A stretch of DNA of 64,000 nt from the NCBI RefSeq assembly GCF_028737315.1, contig NZ_JAQZAO010000012.1, positions 88,129-152,128 on the forward strand. The letters are read 5' to 3'. This DNA comes from Actinomycetospora lemnae (lineage in GTDB: Bacteria > Actinomycetota > Actinomycetes > Mycobacteriales > Pseudonocardiaceae). A program made the position numbers and the translations under genes. This document shows, piece after piece, positions 35,935-44,398 of the stretch (position 1 is its first letter; every line of letters starts with the position of its first letter). Under the pieces are notes generated by a model. The model was not told the DNA's origin, searched no databases, and was given only the letters and a program-made list of their open reading frames with translations.

Positions 35935-37107
35935 ATGGTTATGGGCAACGAACGAAAATTTGGGGGAGAATTGCCAGAACCGCAGGACGTGTCGTTCCTC
36001 GACCTGAGAACCAAGCTTCGGCAGGATTCGATTTTGGATACGGTGGTCCACGTCGCTGAGGGTGGTCACTCGTCCGCTCCACTCGTGGTCGAGCTCGATC
36101 CCACGTCCTTCTGTGACCTCGCCTGTCCCGAGTGCATCTCCTCTGGCCTGCTTAATGCTGGTCGATTCACCGAGGAGGCCTTAATCCAGTTCGCTGACGA
36201 TGCCGTGCAAGCCGGGGTGCGTGCGGTGATCCTGATCGGCGGCGGAGAGCCCCTGCTGCATCCCGCGACCGGTCGAGTCATTGCAACACTCAGCGCGGGT
36301 GGTGTGGCCGTCGGCATCACCACGAACGGCACTCAGCTGCACCGCTACCATCAGCTTGTGGCCCAACAGGTGGCCTGGACCAGAGTCTCGGTCGACGCCG
36401 CCACGGCCCAGACCTACGGCCGATTCCGTCCGGCTCGGGGCGGACGCAACAAGTTTGATCAGGTTATCGAGAACATGCGAGCACTGGCGCGGGACAAAAG
36501 CGGCCGGCTCGGATTTTCGTTTCTTGCAATGGTGCGGCACGAAACGTCTGTCAAGCAGGCCGAGACCAACATCGGAGAGATATGCGACGCCGTTGAACTG
36601 GCTGACCGAGTTGGCTGCGACTATATCGAGATTAAGGCCGAGTACGATCTGTCGCACTTCGTCAAGGGCCACCGATCAAGTGCGTTGCCGATGTTAGAAA
36701 AGGAACTAAACCGTATCGAGCGGGCGCGGCCGCACCTCGACATCGAGGTAATCTTGCAGCAGAACCTGCAAAGGATGGTGGACGGAGATGGACCGCAAGT
36801 CCAGCCCAAAGATTACTCGCGCTGCCCGGTCGCCGAACTCCGAACGCTAATCACGTCGTCCGGGGCTTACCACTGCCCGTACCACCGCGGAAATCCCCGA
36901 GCACGCTACGGCGACCCCACCGTCCACTCCTTGACCGAGATGTGGGCGAGTGCAGACCGCGAGGCGGTCGCCCGCCGAATCCGACCGGACCGCGACTGCG
37001 AGTTCAGTTGCATTCGACACCAGTCGAACCTGGATATCCTCGAGCTGGCCGACCCGCGCTCCTTACTACGACGCAACCGCGTGCCCGACTACGACCCCTT
37101 CATCTAG
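35935..37107 (+). CDS. radical SAM protein with SPASM-like C-terminus
   Basis: A 390-residue radical SAM enzyme. The 4Fe-4S site is C60-x3-C64-x2-C67 in FCDLACPEC, followed by the SAM-binding IGGGEPLLHP. C-terminal cysteines in RCPVAEL, YHCPYH and DCEFSC look like a SPASM or twitch auxiliary-cluster region, as in enzymes that modify peptides or small molecules. ATG 35935 or 35941 fits the domain; the upstream open frame overlaps the divergent hydrolase gene. There is no clear ribosome site, so leaderless translation is possible. It is followed closely by the cupin and GHMP kinase genes. Confidence 0.85.
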   Translation: MVMGNERKFGGELPEPQDVSFLDLRTKLRQDSILDTVVHVAEGGHSSAPLVVELDPTSFCDLACPECISSGLLNAGRFTEEALIQFADDAVQAGVRAVILIGGGEPLLHPATGRVIATLSAGGVAVGITTNGTQLHRYHQLVAQQVAWTRVSVDAATAQTYGRFRPARGGRNKFDQVIENMRALARDKSGRLGFSFLAMVRHETSVKQAETNIGEICDAVELADRVGCDYIEIKAEYDLSHFVKGHRSSALPMLEKELNRIERARPHLDIEVILQQNLQRMVDGDGPQVQPKDYSRCPVAELRTLITSSGAYHCPYHRGNPRARYGDPTVHSLTEMWASADREAVARRIRPDRDCEFSCIRHQSNLDILELADPRSLLRRNRVPDYDPFI

Positions 37108-37120
37108 CGATGGGTAGACC

Positions 37121-37546
37121 TTGACCAACCGCAGCCACATCCTCGGATTGCCGGAGATTCACCGGGGTTCCGCGGGCGAGACGATCACAAAGCCCGACGG
37201 CACGCGGGTGCGGTACTGCCTGTTCGATGAGTACGAGGTCCACTACAACGAGTTACCTGCCGGGGTACGGCAGGCTTGGCATCACCACGAACAAGTCGAG
37301 GAGGCCATCTGTGTGACCGATGGTCAGGTCACCCTGCATTGGATCGACGACGGTGGTGGTCAGCAGGCGACGACACTCGACCGGGGCGACCTCGTCCGCC
37401 TCGGGACGGCTCCGCACACTCTGGAGAACCAAAGCACGTCGACGGCACAGTTCGTCGTGGTCAAGACGGTACCGAGCGGCGGGGGGCACCGAGAGACTTT
37501 CCTGACGGACAAGTTTCTCGACAACCCTCCGGGCAGTCCGTCGTGA
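37121..37546 (+). CDS. cupin domain protein
   Basis: A 141-residue single cupin. Motif 1 is WHHHEQVEEAICVTDGQVTL, whose His and Glu residues would hold a metal ion. Motif 2 is GDLVRLGTAPHTLENQ. It could be an isomerase, epimerase or dioxygenase, or a ligand-binding protein. The frame opens at TTG 37121, 13 bases after the radical SAM stop; no better start gives the complete first strands. Its stop overlaps the GHMP kinase start by four bases, so the three genes form an operon. Confidence 0.82.
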   Translation: MTNRSHILGLPEIHRGSAGETITKPDGTRVRYCLFDEYEVHYNELPAGVRQAWHHHEQVEEAICVTDGQVTLHWIDDGGGQQATTLDRGDLVRLGTAPHTLENQSTSTAQFVVVKTVPSGGGHRETFLTDKFLDNPPGSPS

Positions 37547-38535
37547 GGGTCGCAGCGGAGGTCACCAACTCCGGCTCGGCACCGGCGCGCGCCTGTCTCG
37601 TCGGCGAGGACCTCGACTGGATGGGCGGCGGGGCAATCCAAGTCGCCATTGGGCTGCGAGTCGCGGTGACCTGTACCTGGTCTACGACACCAGGAAATCT
37701 CGTAATAGAGACATCAGGCGTACTCGACGATCGGCTCACCTTCAGTGGGCCGGCCGAGGTGCCGACCGGTTCGTGGGCGTTCCTCGCCTCGCGCTGCCTA
37801 GGGCTGGCCACGAGCCATCCCGCCTCCCTGGTGCCCCGCCGCGTGTCAGTGACTTCGACAACACCGCAGTCGGCTGGCTTAGCAAGCAGCGCGGCCCTCG
37901 TCGTGGCCGGGGTGGGCGCCGTCGCGCCCGATCTAGCGTCGGCTGAAGCGGAGGCCGCGAGCTGGCGCATCGAGGCGGACGACGCGGGACGCGACGTCGG
38001 CCCTATGGATTACGTTCCATGTGTGCGCGGCGGTGTTTCCGACGTGACGTGTGGACCTCGTGGAATCGAACGGGTCGACGCTCTTAATTGGCCGGGCGAG
38101 GCCACTCTCGTTGTGGTCGACACTGGCCTGCCGCGCAGCACCAGCGAGGTGATCGCCTGGAAGCGGAGGCGCTGGGAGCACGGTGACCCGTCGATCGAGG
38201 CCTATCTCGCAGGAACCCGCGCCGTGCACGCGGATGTACGTAGGATCCTGACGGACCCAGACCCTGACGTCGGCGCCCTTGGCGACGCGGTGTCGCGAGC
38301 GCATGATCTGCTACGAGATCAGATGGGAGTCAGTACTCCGCTGGTTGAAGACTGCGTCGAGACGATCATGCGAGGTGGAGCGGTTGGCGCCAAGATCACG
38401 GGCACTGGGAAGGGCGGCTGTCTCATCGGGCTCTTCGACGGTCCACCCCCAAAGCAAACATTGAAGTCGCTGCGTGGTTTGGTGCGTCGGGCCGAGGTAG
38501 TCACAGTCCCGGCCCCGGGCCTTCAGCGAGGGTGA
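37543..38535 (+). CDS. GHMP family kinase
   Basis: A 330-residue small-molecule kinase. Motif 1 is LVGEDLDWMGGGA, close to the galactokinase GEHxDYxGG. The ATP loop is PQSAGLASSAALVVA (family P-x-GLGSSAA), and motif 3 is GAKITGTGKGGCLIGL. It would phosphorylate a sugar, sugar acid, mevalonate-like alcohol or amino alcohol. Its partners, a radical SAM enzyme and a cupin, suggest a short biosynthetic path to a phosphorylated product. GTG 37543 overlaps the cupin stop. Composition is intermediate between island and chromosome. Confidence 0.85.
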   Translation: MRVAAEVTNSGSAPARACLVGEDLDWMGGGAIQVAIGLRVAVTCTWSTTPGNLVIETSGVLDDRLTFSGPAEVPTGSWAFLASRCLGLATSHPASLVPRRVSVTSTTPQSAGLASSAALVVAGVGAVAPDLASAEAEAASWRIEADDAGRDVGPMDYVPCVRGGVSDVTCGPRGIERVDALNWPGEATLVVVDTGLPRSTSEVIAWKRRRWEHGDPSIEAYLAGTRAVHADVRRILTDPDPDVGALGDAVSRAHDLLRDQMGVSTPLVEDCVETIMRGGAVGAKITGTGKGGCLIGLFDGPPPKQTLKSLRGLVRRAEVVTVPAPGLQRG

Positions 38536-38723
38536 GGCGCTCGTTTGCTCCGCCGCCGCAAGCTGCTCGGTGCCCCTGCCAGCTACCCAAACGAGGCTCG
38601 ACACTGTTAGACGCTCGCTCAGCACTGTGCGTCGCGCCTCCAACTACACGAGACCTAAGGGACCACAAGAGCCACCTCAATCTGAGCCCAGAGTTGCTGT
38701 CGTTGTAGGTCAACGCTTCGCAG

Positions 38724-38889
38724 GTGGGCGCGGTAGGAATCGAACCTACGTCCGACGGCTTGTAAGCACAATCGGGCTCGAAGCTGTGCTCACCAGCATG
38801 TTCGCAGGACGCGTCTGAGCGCTATGCGCACTGTTATCCTATCGTTAAACGATCACTTTGGATCATTACCCCGCGATAGCGGCTCTCAG
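38724..38889 (-). repeat. tRNA 3'-half-like direct repeat, copy 2 (probable att junction)
   Basis: This is the second copy of the 165-base block. On the minus strand it has the same CTTACAA-GCCGT segment, but the T-arm is GTAGG-TTCGATT-CCTAC. The stem differs from copy 1 by a G-C to A-T pair change that keeps pairing. A hairpin AGCACA/TGTGCT next to the loop segment is also kept (AGCAC/GTGCT in copy 1). Downstream conserved words include GCGCACTGTTATCC and AAACGATCACT. The compensatory change shows selection on structure, as expected for a tRNA end carried by an integrating element. Confidence 0.75.
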
Positions 38890-39275
38890 GGCCTCCCAGG
38901 GAGCCAGTTGGCACCTCGGCAGTAGCCTATAAGGGCCTCGAGGCTCGCCGTCCCCTCCGGCACGACTCCAGGGTCGCCGAGCGGCCGTCCTGGCTCGGAC
39001 CCTGCGACTTGCCTGAGACGACGTCCGTGTAATCGCTCGCGGAGCTGAGCAGCCAACGGACTTGAGAGCAGCCGCCGCCTGTCATGGAGCTCCGGGGCGA
39101 AAGTCCCGCGACAGGCGGCCCGCTGCGCGATCTGAGAGGGGACGAGGTCTTCCGCCTCCAGTGCCAACGGCGAGACCCGCCGCGCCGTTCACCGCAGCGC
39201 CTCAGGCCCGCGCCATGGCTGTGCCCTCCCTTAAGATCCCTCCGAGAGTAGGGAGCATCGGTCAGGGAGCGAGGG
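38890..39275. other. gene-free stretch upstream of the Avs-like gene
   Basis: About 390 bases with no supported gene. A TATAAG at 38928 is preceded by TTGGCA at 38908, but the 14-base spacing is short for a promoter. The region probably contains the promoter of the 1,613-residue defence gene. Confidence 0.45.
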
Positions 39276-42200
39276 ATGCCGGAACCGTCGTCTGCTTCTG
39301 TCGGTGGCGCCGGCGGCGCCGCTGGCGTCGGGTTGCAGGACCGTGTCTTCGCGTGGGCGGCCGCGGCCATGGTGGCCGAGCAGCCCCTGCTCGGTGAGCT
39401 CGTTGCCGGGCCTGTTGCTCGGGTTGGCGCGCAGACGGGCCACGAACTCGACGACGTCGTGGTGCAGACAACCCTCGACAATTACGCGTTGGTGCAGGTG
39501 AAAGCCCGTCTGAGCCTGGGCACTAGCTCGTCCAGCCCACTGGGGAAGGCCCTGCAGCAGGCCGTCGCTCAGTACCTCGCCGGCCCGCTTCGCTCCGCCG
39601 ACGGCGCCCAACGAGCGGTCGATCCGTCCCGCGACGCGCTGGTGCTGTGCACCGACAGCAGCGCTCCGGCCACCATCCGCCGCGATCTGCCGGTGGCGTT
39701 GCGACGAGTCGTGAGCCACCCGCCGGGCACCCCGCTCGATCAGGAACTCAACGCCGGGGAGGAGAAGGCGCTTGGGGTCGTGCTCGCCCACGTCCGGCGC
39801 TTGTGGGTCGAGAACGTGGGCCATATGGCTGGCGACGAGGCGTTGCGGGGGTTCTTGCGCGCGCTGCGAGTCATCACGGTATCGGCCGCAGAAGGCGAGG
39901 CAGACCAGCGCGCCGCCATCGCTCAGATGTCCGCGAGCACGTTGTCCGCCGCTGACGCGAGCGAAGCCTGGGGGCACATCGTCAGCGAGGCGCACGCTGC
40001 GTCGGAAGAGCGCCGGTGGCTCGACCGTGCGGCCGTGGGCCAGGCACTCGCGAACCACCGGATCTATCTGGTGCCCCCGTCCCGCTACGCCGCGGACATC
40101 CAAGCACTCCAGGAGCTCTCGATCGCGAACCTGCGGGCCCTGGAGTCGGAGGCGGGCCTGCCTGTCGGCGACGGCGTGTTCATCGAGCGTTCCGTCGGCG
40201 AGGCAGCTCTCGCCGATGACAGCGGCGAGAACCTACTCATCGTCGGCGACGCCGGCACCGGCAAGTCCGCCGTCGCCCAGCAGCTCGCCCGCGCCCGGAG
40301 CGTGACGCAGACAGTGGTGATGCTGCGCGCCTCCGACATCGCTGGGGTGAATCGGTTGCGGCTGGGTTCGCCGCTCTCGGCGGTCCTCGCGGCTTGGACG
40401 GGCCCGGCCGCTCTGCTCGTCATCGACGGTGTCGATGCGCTTCGCGGGGCCGAGGACCGAGAGGTCTTGAGCGCTCTCGTCCTGGGACTCGTCGGCGCCC
40501 GGTGGCAGACGGTCGCGACGGTTCGCCGGTTCGACGCGCGCAATAACGTCCGTCTCAAGCGAGCGTTCCGCGGTGACCCGCTCTCTGGCGAACCGACCCA
40601 GGTCGATACGAGTCTGGCCAGGGTTCGCCACCTGCTCGTCGGCGATCTCACCGAGAGTGAGCTCGAGACGGGGCTAGCCTCGTCTGCGGCGCTTGGCTCG
40701 GTCGCTGCGGTGGCGCAACCCGAGCTGCGCGTTCTGCTGCGTAACCCGTTCAATCTTCGTCTCGCGGCGGAGTTGGCTCCCGACCTGTCGATCAACGAGC
40801 TGCTCGCGATCCGGAGCCGCCTCGAACTGCTGGAAGCCTATTGGGGGTGGCGGGTCGTCGAGACCGATCAGGTCGCCCGCGTTGCCCTCCTCAGGCGTCT
40901 GTGCCGAGTAATGATCTCTGCCCGGCGGCTTGAGGTGGCCGAGGCCGAGCCGGTGGTCGCGGCGGTCGACAGCTCCTCGGTCGAGGCGCTGTTGAGCGCG
41001 GGCGTCATCTCCGGCGGCAGCCAGTTCGGCGACGCAGCGCCCCGGGTTCTGTCGTTCGCCCACAACATCCTGTTCGACTACGCGACGGCGATTTACGTGC
41101 TGCTCGACCCGAGCGAGCCGCAGAAGCTGCTACCGCTGCTGGACGACGACCCGTCACTACCGCTCGTTGCCCGGCCCAGCTTGGAGATCGCGGTCGACCT
41201 GCTCTGGAGCCGTGCCGGCGGCGAGGTCTTCTGGCCTTTGCTCCTCGAGCTCGCCGCGTCTCCGCACGAACTGACCTCCCTCGCCTTCGCGGGGAGGCTT
41301 CTAGCTCTCGTCCAGGAGCCGCGCGAGCTTGAGCCGCTCACGCCCGAGCGAGGCCGACCTGACCAGGCCGCCGGATTGAGTCCCGAGCAGAAGATCGTCA
41401 GCCAGGTTATCGGCGCGCTACGGACGTCGGCTCTACCGCTGGCCCCGGACGGGGCCCTCCGCCCGCTCGCCGCTCTGGCTCGCGGTCTGGCTGAGAATGC
41501 GGCGTCCTCTGTCGACCTTGGCCTTTCCTTCGAGCTGCTCAGGGCGCTGCGAGACCGCTTCGGTGACGCCACCGACGAGGACGACCGGGCGCGTGCGGTG
41601 GCGGCCCTGCTCGAGGGGTGTCGTGCCGACCCCGCTAACCGGGAGCGGCTTGCGGGCGCGGCGCTTCGGCTGGTTTCGGGCGCGGTGGTCGTGAGCACCG
41701 AGGTCCGTGGCGCGGTAGGGCGGCTGCTCGATGACCGGGACGCCCTGGAGCAGTGGGGCGGGACAGTGCTCACGTGGTTGCCCGACGTCGTGGTCGCCTT
41801 GGCGGCACACGACCGCGAGCTGTCGCGGCGGGTCGCGTCGGCGATCGTGACATTCCGCGAGACCCGCGACGAGCAGGTCGCCTTCCTCGACAGCCCGTTG
41901 CTGCCGATGAGGGAGTCACGGGCTCAGCAGGCACAGCACGGCGTGTGGCGCCTGGGTCAGGTGTTCGGCGAGCTGTGCGCCGCCGACCTCAGCCTCGCGG
42001 CACTGATCTTCTGCGATCTCGCTCCGGCCCCTCCTGCGGAACCCGACGCGCGCTGGTCCCTTAGCGTGCCTGGGGCGACCGGCTCACTCGGGTACGGCTC
42101 CCGCGCGTTCATGTCACCGCACGACGTCGAGGAGACCGCGGCGCATGCGTTGGCCGGGGCGCTCGCCCGGGCCGGAGCGGGCGACGCTCGAGCCGCCGTC

Positions 42201-44117
42201 GCGGCTCTAGTGGCGAACCTGAGGAACGTCTTCGCGTGGTCGTCGCTTCTGACCCCTGAGCACGACGACGACGCGGTGGAACTCGGGCAGGCGGTCCTCC
42301 CCGCGCTTGCCTCCGGTGCTCTGCTGGCTCATCCCGTCAGCGCCGCGGCGGCCGCTGGACTCGTTGCCGCGTTGGCCGATTCCCAGGCGGGCGTCGACGG
42401 CGAACTCGAAACTGCCGTGCTCAACGCGCACTCGCTTCTCGAAGCCGAGGCCGCCGAAGCTACCCACGACGCCGACGACGAGGCGTGGGTTCACGACGTG
42501 CTTCAGCGGCAGAAGGACGCGCTCACGGGCTGCCTTCGCCCCGACGCGGTCACCTCGCCTGCTCTCGTCGCGCGCCTCGCCGAGATCGGCCCTCAGGGCA
42601 CGCCACGGCCCGAGCCACCGGTCACCGTCGGGGCCAGTGTGTCCCCCTGGACAGCGACCGACCGGCTGCGGGAGCAAGGAATCGAACTCAAGGCGGAGAC
42701 CGACGCGGTTGTTCGCCGGCTCGACGAGGAGCTCCGGCTCGTACAAAGTCACAACGACGAGCGCCCCGACGCGCAGCGACGCCTCCCCGACTTGTTCACA
42801 GAAGCGGACAACGTCTTCGAGCAGGACGATGAACTGCCGCAGGCTGCGCTGGAGCTGTTGCTCGACGCAGCGGGGGCCCTCGCCCGTGACGAGCGGGTAG
42901 GGCACGACAGTGACCGGGGGCGGCGACTCGTCGAGCTTCTGCTTTGGGCGGCCGACCAGTCCGAGTGCGGCTCCTTCCTCGACAGCGGCCGCGCTTGGAG
43001 CCCCGGGTTTCGAGATCGTGGGGTGAGCGGCCTGGTGACGTTGCTCGGGAGAGCGGACTGGCGCGAGAGCGACTCGCGGCCCGAGATCGCACGTGTGGTG
43101 GGCGACGCCCTGAGCGACACGAGTCCTCTGGTGCGCATGCTCGCCGCGCACGCCGTGAGCGCGCTGCACGCTGGCGGCACGGCAACCGACACAGCCTCGG
43201 CAATCGCTGACCTGATCCGTAATGAGACCGACGAGCCGGTCCGACAGGTCCTCGTCCGCCACCTCGCTCGAGGAGCCGCGCGCACACCCGACATCGCGGA
43301 CGCGACCATCGACCAAGTCCTCGGGGACCACGGCAACGAGACGGTCGATCCCGCGAGCGAGCTCGGCCGGACGGCGCTCAGCCTGCTCGCCTACCTCGCG
43401 CTTGTAGCCCGAACACCATCCGCTGTGCGTCGTGTCGAGATGTGGTGCGCCGATGCCGTAGCGCGCTCCGCCTACGTCGCAGGCTTCGCTCAGCACGCGC
43501 GGGACTACCTCAACCGCGCCGACGCTCTCGGCCAGAACGAGGTATTCCGTCTGCTGGCAACAGCCACCGACGTCGCCAGAACACGCTGGGCTCGCGACGC
43601 GGCCGACAGCAGGCCCGGCGACACGCGGAGCGACCTTGAGACGTCCGAGCTGCAGGCGGCCGCTCACGTCGCGAACACCATCGCCGAACAGATCTACTTC
43701 GCCAGCGGCGCGACAGACGGCGTTGTCGACGACGGGCAACTACGCGAGCGACGCGGTGACCTCGACCAGTTCGCGAGACTCGCCTTCCCCATCCTGAGCG
43801 AGTGCGCCAGCCTCGGTCTGCCCGAACCCGTGCACCACGTCGTCCAGACCATGGTGTTCCTGGCACCGTCGAACGAGTCGCGGGCACTCACCGCGATCGC
43901 GGAAGCCGTCCCGTCCAACACCCCTTACGCAGGAGACTCCCTGGCCGGAGGACTGGTCATGCCCTACCTGCGGCGACTCCTGACCGAACACCGACACCTC
44001 GTCCTCGTCGACGACGCAGGCTCTTCAGCCTTCCGGCGGCTGCTTGAGGTCTTCGCCGGCGCCGGGAACAGCGAGGCGCTCGAGCTCGCGTACACCTTTG
44101 CCGACGTTTTTCGCTAG
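39276..44117 (+). CDS. Avs-like STAND ATPase with N-terminal PD-(D/E)XK-type nuclease domain
   Basis: A 1,613-residue protein. The N-terminal domain (about 20-230) resembles the Cap4/DUF4297-type nuclease: L-D-D-V-V-V at about 58 and V-Q-V-K-A at about 73-77 match the D...QxK core. The NTPase has Walker A GDAGTGKS (about 324-331) and Walker B LLVIDGVDA (about 380-388), with Arg-rich TVRRFDARNN following. The remaining 1,000 residues are helical repeats that would sense a phage protein, as in STAND/Avs anti-phage proteins. It probably degrades DNA after target recognition, killing infected cells. ATG 39276 has AGGGAGCGAGGG just upstream. No partner gene is in the same direction, and it is convergent with hsdR. 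Confidence 0.75.
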   Translation: MPEPSSASVGGAGGAAGVGLQDRVFAWAAAAMVAEQPLLGELVAGPVARVGAQTGHELDDVVVQTTLDNYALVQVKARLSLGTSSSSPLGKALQQAVAQYLAGPLRSADGAQRAVDPSRDALVLCTDSSAPATIRRDLPVALRRVVSHPPGTPLDQELNAGEEKALGVVLAHVRRLWVENVGHMAGDEALRGFLRALRVITVSAAEGEADQRAAIAQMSASTLSAADASEAWGHIVSEAHAASEERRWLDRAAVGQALANHRIYLVPPSRYAADIQALQELSIANLRALESEAGLPVGDGVFIERSVGEAALADDSGENLLIVGDAGTGKSAVAQQLARARSVTQTVVMLRASDIAGVNRLRLGSPLSAVLAAWTGPAALLVIDGVDALRGAEDREVLSALVLGLVGARWQTVATVRRFDARNNVRLKRAFRGDPLSGEPTQVDTSLARVRHLLVGDLTESELETGLASSAALGSVAAVAQPELRVLLRNPFNLRLAAELAPDLSINELLAIRSRLELLEAYWGWRVVETDQVARVALLRRLCRVMISARRLEVAEAEPVVAAVDSSSVEALLSAGVISGGSQFGDAAPRVLSFAHNILFDYATAIYVLLDPSEPQKLLPLLDDDPSLPLVARPSLEIAVDLLWSRAGGEVFWPLLLELAASPHELTSLAFAGRLLALVQEPRELEPLTPERGRPDQAAGLSPEQKIVSQVIGALRTSALPLAPDGALRPLAALARGLAENAASSVDLGLSFELLRALRDRFGDATDEDDRARAVAALLEGCRADPANRERLAGAALRLVSGAVVVSTEVRGAVGRLLDDRDALEQWGGTVLTWLPDVVVALAAHDRELSRRVASAIVTFRETRDEQVAFLDSPLLPMRESRAQQAQHGVWRLGQVFGELCAADLSLAALIFCDLAPAPPAEPDARWSLSVPGATGSLGYGSRAFMSPHDVEETAAHALAGALARAGAGDARAAVAALVANLRNVFAWSSLLTPEHDDDAVELGQAVLPALASGALLAHPVSAAAAAGLVAALADSQAGVDGELETAVLNAHSLLEAEAAEATHDADDEAWVHDVLQRQKDALTGCLRPDAVTSPALVARLAEIGPQGTPRPEPPVTVGASVSPWTATDRLREQGIELKAETDAVVRRLDEELRLVQSHNDERPDAQRRLPDLFTEADNVFEQDDELPQAALELLLDAAGALARDERVGHDSDRGRRLVELLLWAADQSECGSFLDSGRAWSPGFRDRGVSGLVTLLGRADWRESDSRPEIARVVGDALSDTSPLVRMLAAHAVSALHAGGTATDTASAIADLIRNETDEPVRQVLVRHLARGAARTPDIADATIDQVLGDHGNETVDPASELGRTALSLLAYLALVARTPSAVRRVEMWCADAVARSAYVAGFAQHARDYLNRADALGQNEVFRLLATATDVARTRWARDAADSRPGDTRSDLETSELQAAAHVANTIAEQIYFASGATDGVVDDGQLRERRGDLDQFARLAFPILSECASLGLPEPVHHVVQTMVFLAPSNESRALTAIAEAVPSNTPYAGDSLAGGLVMPYLRRLLTEHRHLVLVDDAGSSAFRRLLEVFAGAGNSEALELAYTFADVFR

Positions 44118-44398
44118 AGTCCTACTATCGAATCCGTCGACCTTCAGCGAACCACTGACCTGTCATGGTGGGCCGCAAGAGTCGGCCTTTAGTCGATCCG
44201 CTATGTCCCCGGCGTCGACGGATGCCCACCCGGCGCATCGCCATCGACGCGCTCAGCAAACCGGCTCTTCCGGTTTCAGAGCACAAGAGATCAGGAGTGC
44301 AGTAGAGATCTGATGCGGTAGTCGATCACCGCCCACCCACCCGACGGCGCGGGACTGACTCTCTCGCTGCTGCATACGACCTCGTCCTGTGCCGCAGC

